From assembly GCA_038380435.1 (NCBI GenBank), contig JAWZYU010000007.1, positions 20,935,001-20,999,000 on the forward strand: DNA of 64,000 nucleotides, read 5' to 3'. Below the pieces are notes generated by a model, which was not told the origin of the DNA, ran no database searches, and was given only the letters and a program-made list of their open reading frames with translations. The stretch is from Ryuthela nishihirai. Taxonomy: Eukaryota; Arthropoda; Arachnida; Araneae; Heptathelidae. The position numbers and the translations under genes are program-made. This document shows, one piece after another, positions 34,375 to 45,862 of this stretch (position 1 is the first letter of the stretch; the number at the start of each line of letters is the position of its first letter).

Positions 34375-34763
34375 GGGGACTGGGGTAACTTAGTCGGTAG
34401 CGCGCCAGGCTCGTAATCTGTAGTTCCCAAGTTCGAGTCCCAGCTTGGTCAGCGTTCAGATTTATCTCCGCAAAATTCCCCTCCCTGCCCACGGTCAGTA
34501 GGGGACACCGATGGGCTTGGAAAGGGCGCTGTCCGTCGGTTGGTACGTTAAGCCGTGATTCTGTGTGCGGGAGAGCCATACCCTGTGCATGTTAAAAAAA
34601 CTCTGGATGGCCTTAACGGGAAGCTACCATCTGTCTCCCAACAGCTGTTACAATGGGTCTCCTCCCCCAACCTTCTCTGAGCCTTCGGGGTCCATGTAAC
34701 CTGGCCATTTAGCAAATGGTGCGCAAAAAAGTGCCGCTCAGAGGTATAACAACCCATCCCAAC
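34375..34763 (+). mobile_element. SINE1, second insertion in hAT
   Basis: A full-length copy flanked by ccatgagtca at 34365-34374 and 34764-34773. It sits in the N-terminal linker of the transposase. With the other SINE1 it makes a 296-codon minus-strand chimeric frame, SINE1 antisense, hAT, SINE1 antisense (34579-33689), with no reason to think it is expressed. Confidence 0.96.
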
Positions 34764-34876
34764 CCATGAGTCAACCCATAGGTCAGTTTCGCATCTTTAG
34801 AAGTAGACGGTTCATCTGTGGGTTGAGAAACCGAATCTTCTAATCTCTCTTTTTTTAAGCTAACGATCCATCCTTA

Positions 34877-37800
34877 AAAATAGATAGAAAGATAGAAAGA
34901 TAGATTTATTCTCAGAATATGTAGTAACATTACATTTACGTTTACATGTTTTACCTTACAATTAGAATTACAACGAAATATGTACAATCTTGCATATCCT
35001 ATATACACAATTTTAAAGCATTACATCTTTTCTTTTGATATATATATATATTCTTCTTTATATCGTTTCTTCAGTAAAAATCATATTTTCATTCCTACCA
35101 ATATATATAAATTTTTAATATTATATTTCATTAATGTTTTATAATTTTACGTCCAATTTTTTGGTACAAATCTGAGAAAAAATCTTGAATTTCCCACGAG
35201 AGTAAGAACTTGTTTGTGGAAAAGATTAATAATTATGTTTTAATGAAAAGGCAACATGCTTCCGTTTCAAAATTTGTCATATTTCCCTAGCTTCAGCGTA
35301 AAAAAATCATGTAGTAAATACTCACCAATTTAAAAGTTCAAATACTACAGTTAAGAATAAATGAAAAGAAAAACTTTACTGCGCAGAAAACAAAAACAAA
35401 AACAAAAAAAAAAATATATTGATTTTGTACGTCAATAAATGGTTAAGATCGGTTTTTGAGCATTTTAATAGCAACTTTGCATTTAATGAATTTATATCAC
35501 ATTTCATTCTCTTCTTTTCTTTTCTAAAACATAGTCTCAATATTTTCCACATTTAAAATCCATTTTCTTAAATCCTTAAAGGAAATATTATCACTCCTTA
35601 TTCCTTTAATGTATTCTGGTAAACAGTACTTTGTCGCCAAATAAACGTAATGTTTTTCAACAATAGTTTTGTTCGTTTTTAAATCAAGTATGAAAAGATT
35701 TTTTGACAGGTGAGTATTCCTTTCAAATGTCCGTAAGGTTTGAACATTGAAATTCTTTCTTTTATATTTCAGTACCTGAAATGCATATAATTTCCTTATT
35801 TGTAATGCACCTAATTCATTATATACATTTGCAACAGTTTCAAATTTTCTCAGTTTCATCATGCATCTAATTATATGGTTCTGTACATACTGTAATGGTT
35901 TGATTGCAGTCAAATAAGCTCCAGCCCACGATAATAAACCATAGAACAAATAAGATTTAATCCAAGAAAAAGTAAATAATTTTTAATAAAGATAAATTTA
36001 TAAATTTCCGGATATAATAAAATTTAGGTATAATGCAGGTAAGTGTTTTTTAACAACATCATAATATTTGAATTTTCCTGGACATCTTTCTATCTATAAA
36101 ATTACCCAAATATTTATAGCATTCAATCTCCAATATTTTGTCACAATTGAAGCTTTCTCGAGCACAAAATTCTGAGTGGAAAATCACCTTATCACGAAAA
36201 AAATCAATCTGATTTTCTCTTAGTCTAATGTGAATATTTGTCTTCTTGGTATTTAAAAAGAGTTTATTGACTTTTAGCCACATTCTACATTTTTTCCAGT
36301 CACTATTTACGTTTTCTAAAATTTGATTTTCGTCCCCACAATATATTAGTGCAGCAGCATCTGCAAATGAAATTATTCTACCAATATATAGAATCCAATC
36401 CAATGTACAGAAGTCATTTATATAAAGCGAAAGAAAAAAGGTCCCAAAATAGAACCCTGAGTGACACCAATCTATACATTTGTTTCTTCAATAATATATT
36501 TTTCAATTTTCCCTTTTTTTTTCCTATTTATTAAATAACTTTTAATCCATAAAAACAAATTTCCCCTAACACCACGAGTTTTTAATTTCTCTAATAATAT
36601 CTCATGATTCAAGGAATCAAAACCTTTTTTAAATAAAAAAAACAACTCTTTTTACATTATGATTTAAATTCCTGTAGATTTGCGTGATCATTTCTAAAAT
36701 CGCACTTTAAGTATTCAAACCTTTTCGAAATCCAAATTGATTTTGAGGAAATAAATTATGCATATCACAAAAGTTAACAAGCATTTTTTAAACAATTTTT
36801 TCGAGAATCTTGGAAAATACTGATAGAAGCGAAATTGGTTTGCAATTTTCAAATGACTTAGTGTCACCATTTTTAAAAACCGGAATAATTAAAGCAGTTT
36901 TTAAAATTTCAGGAAAAACACTTTCTATAAAAGAAAAGTTTACAAGTTTGAAAAATATAGTTTCAATTTCCGGGAAAATATTTTTGATAGTGGTAACTAT
37001 AATTTCGTCCGTACCAGGTGATTTTCCCTCCTTCAGTTCCTTGATAATATCAAAAATTTCTTGTTCTGGTACATAAAGGAAAAAAATGGAATTAGGTGTT
37101 TTACATTTTAAATTGCTTATTCCCTCTTCTATTTGGGTTTGATTATGTAGATTTTGTTGAAATAATGAAGAAATTACCCCAGTAAAATAATTGTTAAATC
37201 TATTAACAACTTCCTGCGGGTTTTCATCGAAAAGAAGCAAATGATTTTTATCCGTGATAATTCGAGGAGGATTGCACTTTACCTTTCTTCCGTCAGACAT
37301 TTCATTAATAGTTTCCGAACATTTTCAAGTATTATTTCCATTTTTTTTATAAAAATATTTTTATAACAATCATTTTAGCTTCTCTGATTACATTAGTTAG
37401 CATATTTTATATATCTTTTAAAAAATATTCATGTTCAGTTTCATCAATTTTTTTATTTAGATCTTTTATACAAATTTCTTTTAAAATTGATTGAATTAAT
37501 AATAACTTCTGTTATCCATGGTTTGAGTTTTTTAATTTTCTTTTCAGAGTACGTAATCTGCGCATCTTTAAGTAGTAAAGTTAATTTCCGAAGAAAAACA
37601 TCAAATGCCAAATTCACATTTACCTGTCTCGCGACATGATCCTATGTTTTTTCTAACAATAACATTTTCAATTTACTATATTAAATCTTGGCAAAATTTG
37701 TAGAAAGCTTTTCTGTAGAAACGTCACTGTAAAAACCACACTTTACATTGCTTCCAGCACAAAAATGATCAGAGATGTCAGTTTTAACAATATATATAAT

Positions 37801-37980
37801 TATAGTGTCTAACCTGAAATTTATAATGTAAAGATGATCTAGGTAGGTTTTAGTATTTTTCCTAGCAACAGAAGCATGACAGGAATAGAAACCATTTTAA
37901 TTAATCATCTGTAAAAAATTTACTTTGTGATGATCATCAGAGAAATTTTTTATAAATTTTCTTTATTTCAGAATAAAATA
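34877..37980 (-). mobile_element. Jockey/CR1-like LINE, 5'-truncated
   Basis: A minus-strand non-LTR element with the end of an endonuclease domain, an RT and a long C-terminal domain, then a 640-bp AT-rich 3' untranslated region ending in a repeated (tctatcttt) tail at 34877-34905. That tail abuts the hAT start codon. Fragments of the same or a related family lie at 22765-23215 and 59895-60780. The clade call (Jockey versus CR1/Rex) is by general resemblance only. Confidence 0.75.
35524..37980 (-). pseudogene. LINE ORF2: endonuclease end, reverse transcriptase, C-terminal domain
   Basis: Near 37750 an endonuclease-type ISDHF motif is readable. The RT begins with LKEGKSPGTDEIIVTTIKN and IPVFKNGDTKSFENCKPISL, then FSKILEKIV. 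The catalytic box reads SFADAAALIYCGDE (about 36350-36390), so the second aspartate of the usual FADD is alanine. The C-terminal 141-codon block (35949-35524) has LLSWAGAY and VQNHIIRCMM. Several frameshifts separate the blocks, and AT-rich codon use matches the flanks. Confidence 0.78.
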
Positions 37981-38079
37981 TTATTAAATTCTAAAATAAT
38001 AAAAGTTTTAGATAAAATTTAAAAATTTGAGAAAAGTTTTCAAATTTTTTTAAATATTATTGCAAAATAAGACAACGAA

Positions 38080-39140
38080 GTGTACATCTTGCATTCCACT
38101 GCATCCCACAACTGTTCGAAGGATCCATTTTGGTGGAATTTGGCCTTACAAAGTTCTTGTACACATCCTAGAACATTGCTGCACAAAGGGGGCCTTGTGA
38201 CACGACTGAAGGAGTCCAGTAAGGCGCCACTTGGTCCAAAGCAATGCCTAGGTAGGATTTGGTGGGAATGAGGGGACCAATGATGTCCATGAGAACAATC
38301 TCATACCATGTTTCCATACCACACCTCCACTGACCTATTTCCATCCAATCATGCAGTCTACTTGCAGCTGTTCACCTGCATGGCATCCAATATAGACACT
38401 TCCAGGTCCGGATCCGGATCTAGAAAAAAATCTGGATGACAGGAAACACAATAGAGCAAGAAAAATGTGAAAGGGGGTAGGTCAAGAAACTGGATTTCCA
38501 ATGAATTATAATATATCCCCTTTTCTTTCACAGATTTAAAAAAAAAATTTCATGAAATATAAATAAGTTTATATTTTTTGCCTCTATAACCATTGTTAGC
38601 ATTCTGAAAGCGAAGGGGAGTGCACCGTTCCCCCGCTCTCGCTAGATCCAGTTCTGGATACATTCATTGACATGGTGGAGCTGCAACCTAGATTCATAGG
38701 GCTAGGGAACTTTTTTTCCAGTGATCCAATGTCCAGTCATGATGCTCCCATACCAGTGCAGGTGGACTGTGTGTGACGGTCAGCGAACATGGTCACATGA
38801 AAGGACCACACACTCCGTAGACCCATCTGCAAGAGTGTTTTGCCGATTGTGTACTCGGAAACATTTCTCTGTGCACCCCTGGTTGTAGTCCGCCATTAAT
38901 TTAGATGTTCGTGAGCCATCTGTCATCCAGACAGCACATGCCAGCCGGCGTTCACCTCGACTATCAACAAGTGGTGAACAACGTGGGTGAATGTATTTCC
39001 CTCTTAGGGCCATTCCCGCCACACCTTCGCTATGGTGGCCCTCGAGCAGCAACGATGCTTTGGTTGCTGAGATGCTGTTTCTCACCTTCCTTGCGCCGAT
39101 AATTATTCCCCGTTTCAAGTCCAACAAGACTTCTTACTGA
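38080..39140 (-). pseudogene. Tc1-type transposase relic
   Basis: Minus-strand blocks: VDSRGERRLACAVW (end of the DNA-binding domain), HDWTLDHWKK (about 38725), ESRLQLHHVNE (first catalytic region) and, after a 200-bp unrecognised stretch, SVEVWYGNMV (about 38340). Frames change repeatedly. SRGERRL is shared with the better Tc1 at 53.3 kb, but other blocks differ, so it is a separate family or a much older copy. No terminal repeats were found. Confidence 0.7.
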
Positions 39141-39339
39141 CGAACTGACATGACTCGTCCGTGTTGTCTATATATATTCCGCGCTGATCGCTGATATCAT
39201 TGCAGAAATTGGAATCGTGTTTGATAATAATAATAAGCCTCCTAAAAATGTGCTTAGAAGGTCCAGGAGAATGCGACTAATTTCGTCTGGTGTGCGAATC
39301 TCGTTGTTCGTAGCCATATTGTCTGCATATTATTAAACA

Positions 39340-39848
39340 GTCTTTACGAGACTTCCAACTATCTTCGATTGTCTTTACGAGACTTCCAGCTATCTTCGAT
39401 TGTCTTTACGAGACTTCCAGCTATCTTCGATTGTCTTTACGAGACTTCCAGCTATCTTCGATTGTCTTTACGAGACTTCCAGCTATCTTCGATTGTCTTT
39501 ATGAGACTTCCAGCTATCTTCGATTGTCTTTACGAGACTTCCAGTTATCTTCGATTGTCTTTACGAGACTTCCAGCTATCTTCGATTGTCTTTACGAGAC
39601 TTCCAGATATCTTCGATTGTCTTTACGACACTTCCAGCTATCTTCGATTGTCTTTACGACACTTCCAGCTATCTTCGATTGTCTTTACGAGACTTCCAGC
39701 TAATTCGATTGTCTTTACGACACTTCCAGCTATCTTCGATTGTCTTTACGAGACTTCCAGCTATCTTCGATTGTCTTTACGAGACTTCCAGCTATCTTCG
39801 ATTGTCTTTACGAAACTTCCAGCTATCTTCGATTGTCTTTACGAGACG
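39340..39848. repeat. 31-bp tandem array, about 16 copies
   Basis: The unit gtctttacgagacttccagc plus tatcttcgatt repeats head to tail with few changes (gacacttcc variants, one tatct to taatt change). Because 31 is not divisible by three, each frame cycles through all three readings (MSLRDFQLSSIVFTRLPAIF and so on), so three plus-strand frames are open for 90-208 codons. High identity suggests recent expansion. Confidence 0.95.
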
Positions 39849-39849
39849 A

Positions 39850-40752
39850 TTTTGGTCATGCTTCTTCCTAGTGATCATCGTACGAGAAGATCCTTCAGAT
39901 TTCTTCACTCTGGAGTCCACATTAAAGAAATTATTCTGCAACTTCAAACTGTTCTAGAAGACTCTGATACGATAGATGTGGCTCAAGAGATTTAAAAAAA
40001 ATGTGCCTATCTTCACCATGACTTCTCTGGAAGCGGCAGAAAATATTCTTCTTTGGCAGTCTTCTATGATTGGAAAAGAAAAGATCGAGCTTCACCACCT
40101 GGGATCTACAATCAAACAGGTATTTAACTCGAAATTACCCTTTTACATCACGAATGAAGAAACTGAAAAAGAGTTAACGAAATTTGGGATTGTGCACGAT
40201 ATCATTAGCGAAACCTATTTTCAAGAAGTGTTCAAATATCCTCACCGGCAACATTGCCAAAGTAGAAATGGAGCTCGAAATCCCGAGCTTTTTAAGTATT
40301 TCGTACTTTACAGGGACTATCTCGTATTCGAGAATGAATAAATTATGCAGAAGATGCAGGCTATCTGGCCATTTTCCTGATTGCTGTCCCAAATATTCAT
40401 CTAGGTGAAAAACCTTTGCGAACATTGTTTCTGTGATACCAGAGAATCCTGAACTGGCAAATGAAAGTGACAGTGTCAAAGAAAATGCAGTGGTTGGGGC
40501 TGTGGTTGAAACCCCTTCGGTTTCGGCCGTTTCTTCGGCGCCTCCCCCAGAAAAAAGCACTTTTATAGATAATAAAGAGACTCTAGAAAGAGATAAAATT
40601 CTCGACGAAGACATGAGTGAATGTAAAGAAAAAATTGGGAAAAGTACTTCTTCTAAACTGTGTAAATCCCCGCAAAAGTCATCAAAAATTAGAAAGCTTA
40701 CTGAGAAAAAAAAAAGAACCAAAAAGCAACAAACTGGAGCAAAAAATCTGTA
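39850..40752 (+). pseudogene. Gag-like ORF1 of a LINE, second locus
   Basis: Open blocks read MTSLEAAENILLWQSSMIGK, LPFYITNEETEKELTKFGI, then after a frameshift near 40230 NILTGNIAKVEMELEIPSFL and SISYFTGTISYS. A zinc knuckle C-x2-C-x4-H-x4-C (CRRCRLSGHFPDC, about 40345-40385) follows, then a Lys/Glu/Ser-rich tail to a stop at 40752. Domain order matches the minus-strand relic at 26.3-27.7 kb. No RT follows downstream to 41.8 kb, which is otherwise unassigned. Confidence 0.68.
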
Positions 40753-41785
40753 AGTTTACAGCTTAAAAAGTTTTTGAAGCACTGGCTACAAAGCACTTTT
40801 GAAGCACTGTTACTACAGTAAGCAGAATGACTCTGCCACTGAAATTCGCTAGAAACGTAGTGTTCTGAAAAGATTAGTGAACTTAAATAGTAATCTCATG
40901 GCAGAATTCTCAGAATTTGCGCGAGCTACATGGCGAGTTCTACTTGTATGGACTGAAATTTGTTCCGGAAATGATTGTTACCTTTTTGACTAAGCCCGAT
41001 AAAGATGGCATTGAACTCGTCAAGAGTGCTAAGAGTCCTCTTGCCTAGATGGTTGATGAAATATTTTGATTTCTTCTCTTTGTATTTTTGTTTACTTTTT
41101 CCTCCTCTTGTTTCTTTGCCCGTTTCCGTCTTTCCATTTCTCGTTTTGCTTTTCTATCCTTTCTCCACTACCGTTAGGTTACCGAGACGGGCGCGGTCCC
41201 CATTTTCTCACTCTTTTTAGACAATTTAGATTTTGGGTCTTCATCCAGATACTCATTTGTCACGTGATCCTTTTTCTCATGTCACCGCTACGAGCTGTGG
41301 GACAGGTCCATTATGGAGACAGGGATCGCCAAAATGATCTGTCGCATGAACGTATTTAATGATAGTTTGGTCAAATTAGACTCCTGAACTGCTGATACTG
41401 ACAGATGAAAACCTCCTGAAGAAAGACAACATTCATAGTGTCAAGAATTGATTTGCAAAACATATTCTCAAGGAGAAAGGTGGTGTGACTTCCTGGCTGA
41501 GAATGGTTGAATAAATTGACTCATTGGAACTCTTAGTGACGGATAGGTGCCTCCTGAAAAAGACAGTAGTATTTTTCATATTCTTAGTAATAATAACACT
41601 GTGCAACAAATTTTCATAAAAATCATGCCTCTGAGATAAAAGTAGCCATTTCTTAAAGATTTCAAGGTGCTGAATACGAATATGACAACAAAAATGCAAA
41701 ATTGGCTACGATTTCTCAGAAATCCGCAATAATTTCTTATATAATAGAGTAATACGTATACATGACATGTATCGATAAAATTCCG
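40753..41785. other. Unassigned DNA
   Basis: Could be the residue of the LINE that owned the preceding ORF1, but I see no endonuclease or RT motif. Frames here are short and T-rich. Confidence 0.4.
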
Positions 41786-41900
41786 CTTCTAGGTCCTGTC
41801 ATCCTCTCAGATCTTCTACTGTGGCATATAAACTGACAGACTCTTGTCAGACCTCTGTGGCAAGCAGCTGCTTGAGGGGGGTATTCATTTATTTTTATAT
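41786..41900 (+). mobile_element. SINE2, 5'-truncated
   Basis: 'ctaggtcctgtcatcctctc', 'gtggcatataaactgacag' and 'gtggcaagcagctgcttgag' then a T/A-rich tail. The tRNA head is absent. Confidence 0.88.
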
Positions 41901-41929
41901 ATACTTCCGATATCGCTTTGCCCGTCGCT

Positions 41930-43560
41930 TTTACAGCTGCTCAGAATCATCTCTGGCGAGCGTCCAACAGTACTCAGCTAACATTGAAGTGGACCAGTTT
42001 TCCTGGTATCGTTTCTCCATTGAGGCAATGGCCTGGTGAAAACATTCACCGTGCTCATCACTAACCATGCCGCTGTTGTCGGGGAAGAAATCTAAGTGGG
42101 AATGGAGAAAGTGGATCTTTAAGGACATATTGCAGCCAAGTTTGCGATACAGAAACAATATATCCTTAACCAGTTTATATTAGTTGTCTGCTCTGACATT
42201 CCTGAGGAATTTGCATTGACACCAGACGAAACGCGTCCCAAGCTCTGAAGCAGGTTGTCAAACAACTGTTCTCTGAACAGCTCGCAGATCTGAGAACCCA
42301 CAAAAATTCCTTCTTTAATTTTCTTTTCGCTGAGTCGAGGGAATTTGTCAACCAAGTACTTGAAAGCTGATGCAGTCCGGTTCATGGCTTTTACGAAGTT
42401 TTTCATCACACCGAGTTTGATTTGTACGGACGGTAGCAGGATTTTGTGCGTTTCTGCCAGTGCTGGGTGTTCCACATTCTTCTCTCCGAGAATTCCTCTG
42501 AATTCTTCCTTCAGAGATTTCCTCTGAGGCCAGTTTCTCTTCACGTAGTGCAAAGTCTTTGCTCAGCTGTCCCATTCACATAAGAAACAGCAGTGCTTTG
42601 TATATCCCAGCTGCAGATCCATCAGCAGAGCCACTACCTTCAAGTCACAATAGAGATGCCAGCCATATTTGCTATATTGACGATAGTTCAACAACTGTTT
42701 TAGGTTGTCGTAGGTTTCTTTCATGTAGACAGTGTGTTCGACATGAATGGATGGAAGTCGATTTCCATTATGCAACAACACCGCCTTGAGACTCAATTTC
42801 GAGGAGTCTATGAATATAGTCGTCATTTTTTAGTGTCATGTTTGATTCCGAGAGCATTCATCAGGTCATCTATATCGGAGCAGAACACATTCTTTTCTGA
42901 AGTAAGGCGTAAACTGCTCATTATGTGTTCGAAACGAAGTCACTCGGACATTTTCCTTGAGAAGATTTCAATGTTTAAGTCTTGATCCAAGTAACTCTGC
43001 TTTCGCCTTGGACAGCTCCAGATCGTTCATTTCTTCTTTGATGAGAATGTGTTGTGCAGATGATGCACCTTGGCATATGTATGGATCATCATTAGACACC
43101 GAAGGTTGTGAAGAACCTGACACCAGTTCGCCTCCCTCCTCATCGTCTGAATCGGTGGAAAATTCGTTTGGTGGTTCGGGAACGAGAAGTCCTTCGCATT
43201 AAGAACTGGTGGGAGAGCAGACTGTATATTCGGGTATGCTATTGTCCACTTCTTTTTCCTTGTGATGTCTCCAGAAACAGGTGGAACCATGCAGAAATAT
43301 CAGTCATTTGCGTGATTGCTTGGCTCTCTCCAAACCATAGGAACAGCAAACGGCATCGCCACATTTTCGCCTTTCAGCCACTTCGGAAGATTTCTTGCAC
43401 ACGTACTGCAGCATATATATGGGGCGAGGCCTTATCCTTGTCCCCGATCTTACATCCAAAATAAAACTCATACGCCGCGTTCACTATTGAGTAATGGCCC
43501 TTTTCTAGCTCACTCTATGAGACGTCACTTACAACTAAACGATTGCATCATCTTTTGTCC
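41930..43560 (-). pseudogene. Intronless uncharacterised gene family, broken copy
   Basis: Consecutive minus-strand blocks in shifting frames: WFGESQAITQMTD, KKKWTIAYPNIQSALPPVLN, NEFSTDSDDEEGGEL, LELSKAKAELLGSRL, FIDSSKLSLKAVLLHNGN, YGWHLYCDLKVVALLMD, KHCCFLCEWDS, ILLPSVQIKLGVMKNFVKAM, FPRLSEKKIKEGIFVG, LGCNMSLKIHFLHSHLDFFP and SDEHGECFHQAIASMEKRY. I remember near-identical block orders in many arthropod predicted proteins without an assigned function. No introns interrupt the blocks, and at least four frameshifts or stops do. Conserved Cys pairs and scattered Asp/His residues could suggest a nuclease or transposase, but that is a guess. Confidence 0.7.
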
Positions 43561-43569
43561 GCGATCGTA

Positions 43570-45862
43570 AAGCCGCGATGTCATGACTCAACTACATTGC
43601 ATCAGACAATGATGCAACACCTCCGGGAGTTGTGTGTATGGCGGGCTGATGCAATACAACGCAATATGTTGCAATCTGGAGTTTAAAATACAGCGTTGCG
43701 AAATGGTTACCTATGTACTCAATTAGGACTGAGTCGTTTATACATGACCATCTCTGTCTCTCCTAAACAAGCGCCAATTGACAAATTTTATTTCATTTTC
43801 GTGTTCACCTCGAAATTAGCAGAGATTGGCTATTTTCATTTCAAAGCCTTTTTGTGTGTTGCCCAGTGTAATCGATCTGGAACAGCAAATGTTCCGGAAA
43901 TAAATGGTAATAAAACATTTCCGGCGCGTTTTTTTATTTACTCATCATCTGTAAAAGCTTTGTTAAATTGTTGCCTTTGTTAAATTGTTCTAATTGTTGA
44001 AAATGATAGATGAGAGCCTATTTAAAATGAGACTAATGATTTTCAGTCTTTTTATGCACGACCAATCGCTTTGGAACAGGTAATATGAAGATGATACACA
44101 AGCAAGGCTTTGTAACTGAAGTTGCTCTTTGCCGCAGCTGGAGCTGCCCAAAGCTGCAATTCTTTGTCGGAGCCTGAACTGAAGCTTAAAAAGATTGCAA
44201 AATTTTCTTGTTCCCAACTCGTATCTCCTTTTTTTTTTTAATTCATCTGTTCCTTACAGCAAAGTTATTGAAATTTATCCACCTCTTGAGAAATTCATTC
44301 CTACAAATGAGAAAATATTTTTGTTTGTGCTGATGACGATTGCTTGGTAGACATTTCACAAATAATCATTCACAGAAGTCGAATTTGTGACCAATTATAT
44401 GCATTCGGCAAATTGATATTTCTTAAAAAAATTACCAAACAATAATATTTCTTTCAGAATGCAGATAATTTATTTAATTTTAACTTTATTTAGAAATTTT
44501 TATACCGATATATCGTCAGTTCAAAATATTTTCGAAGTTTGAAAGTGTAAAACACTTGAGACTGATGTCCAAAATATAGATATTTTATATTATCTATTAT
44601 TTATATTAAAAAAAGTTAATTCGTTTCTCTTGTATGTTTCATCAACTGTTCTTAAAAAGTAAGAGCTGGTTCAGTATAACAGTTTTCTCTTATCGTGATT
44701 TAAAGCAAACGAGGATTTGGCGCATCAACATCCCCACTCCCTCTATATCCTATACATAGGGTTAGAGAAGTTATTACTTCTATTTTTAGAGGGATCAGAT
44801 TTATCACATAGCTTTCTCTTATCATAAAGCAACATGAGGATTTGGGCCTCTAGCCTTTCTACACCTACAAACATCTAAGAGATAAGAGCTAAGATGACCA
44901 AATAAGACACACAACTTCTCGTGTCATAACTGAAATCAACAAAAGGGTTTCGCCATCTACGTCAAAATATTTCCTTCCTACCCCACCAGGAGGGGATAAA
45001 AAAACTTCTAAACAGTAATAGAAAGACCAATAGTGTCGTAATTATGAATTTCGTTCCTGGGGCAAATATTCTGAATCCTCCACCTCCTACAGTAAATCAT
45101 TATGGATTTGTTACTAATAAAATTGTACAGTGTTGTCATCAAAAACGTTATTGCTTTCAGCTGCAATACATAAAGGAGAAGTATCTACAACGAGAGAAAA
45201 GCTTTTACCCTATATCACCTTTACCATATGGATAAGTTGCACGTGAAAATTTTTAACATTCAAAGGAGAAAAAAATTCTGATCTATACATAATCAACCCA
45301 TTCAACGATAGACCTGCACAAGCCTCATTTCCGTTGCAATTCCAAGTATGGTCTCTACAGATTAAAAAGTTTCTTAAGTTATGAGAGTGACCAGCCTTAC
45401 CCCTAAATTTCAAGGCAAAGACGGTCTAATGTTCAAAGTACCTCCTGTGCTTTGAAGTAACGGGGCTAAAAGAGTAATCCAATTTGCGATTAATTGTCCA
45501 CAGTGGAGGAAGGTTCAAGTTGTATGGTGGTATATATCTTCTAGTTACACTCATTTCGATACAAACTCCGACTTTCAGCTGGCCTTACACTATTGGTCTT
45601 GCAGCCAAGCCGGGCACTTGGTTGACAGCGGTCGTGCCAAGCGCGTCCTGAACTTGCCCATACAAAGTCGGCTTTCAGCCATCGATCCAAGGCGGTCTAA
45701 GGCACAGATAACAGTCTACTGTGGGCTTTTTCCTGAGCAACAGTTCAGTTTCTGCATGCGTTCATATGAGTTTTGCTTATATTTTTTCGGTGCATTCCTA
45801 AAATTGGTTCCATATCTTTATTCAATAAGATATAAGCGGCTGCTTTAATAATTGCTCTGCAA
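43570..45862. other. Unassigned DNA
   Basis: Mostly AT-rich. A weak tandem pair about 130 bp apart ('ttctcttatc' then 'gaggatttgg', at 44686 and 44814) is the only structure noticed. Frames of 60-95 codons show no domain. Confidence 0.4.

Larger units (their letters stand above)
31891..34871 (-). pseudogene. hAT transposase (ZBED5/FAM200-like), disrupted by two SINEs
   Basis: Minus-strand coding blocks, in order: the start ATGGATCGT at 34871 (TAG at codon 4), a QPTDEPSTSKDAKL-like linker, GRGQFTPKKLGETVNKKRK, a BED-type zinc finger (YCVLCNRTF then RRHFETNH), SYRIAFAGETHTIAERLIK, then after a SINE1 VTRQIKDLAANMKT. Further on come INFIKSRPLSTRHFNILCDE, LGYLADIFSKMSEV and, near 32300-32130, the C-terminal dimerisation block FSSYISTKTTYRNRLNAEAD. 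Frameshifts and stops abound. The far end (31891) has a worn terminal repeat 'ctcaaatgttttggtctca'. The upstream end is lost, as a LINE tail abuts the start codon. The nucleotide sequence at 31891-32360 recalls mammalian MER1/Charlie3 (from memory). Confidence 0.85.

Noticed and set aside
31891..34871. Human or mammalian contamination explaining the MER1-like stretch
   Set aside because: The element carries two SINE1 copies, found all over this window, inserted with target duplications, so it belongs to this genome.
39369..39995. A 208-codon repetitive frame
   Set aside because: Produced by the 31-bp tandem array having no stop in any frame, then running into the ORF1 relic.
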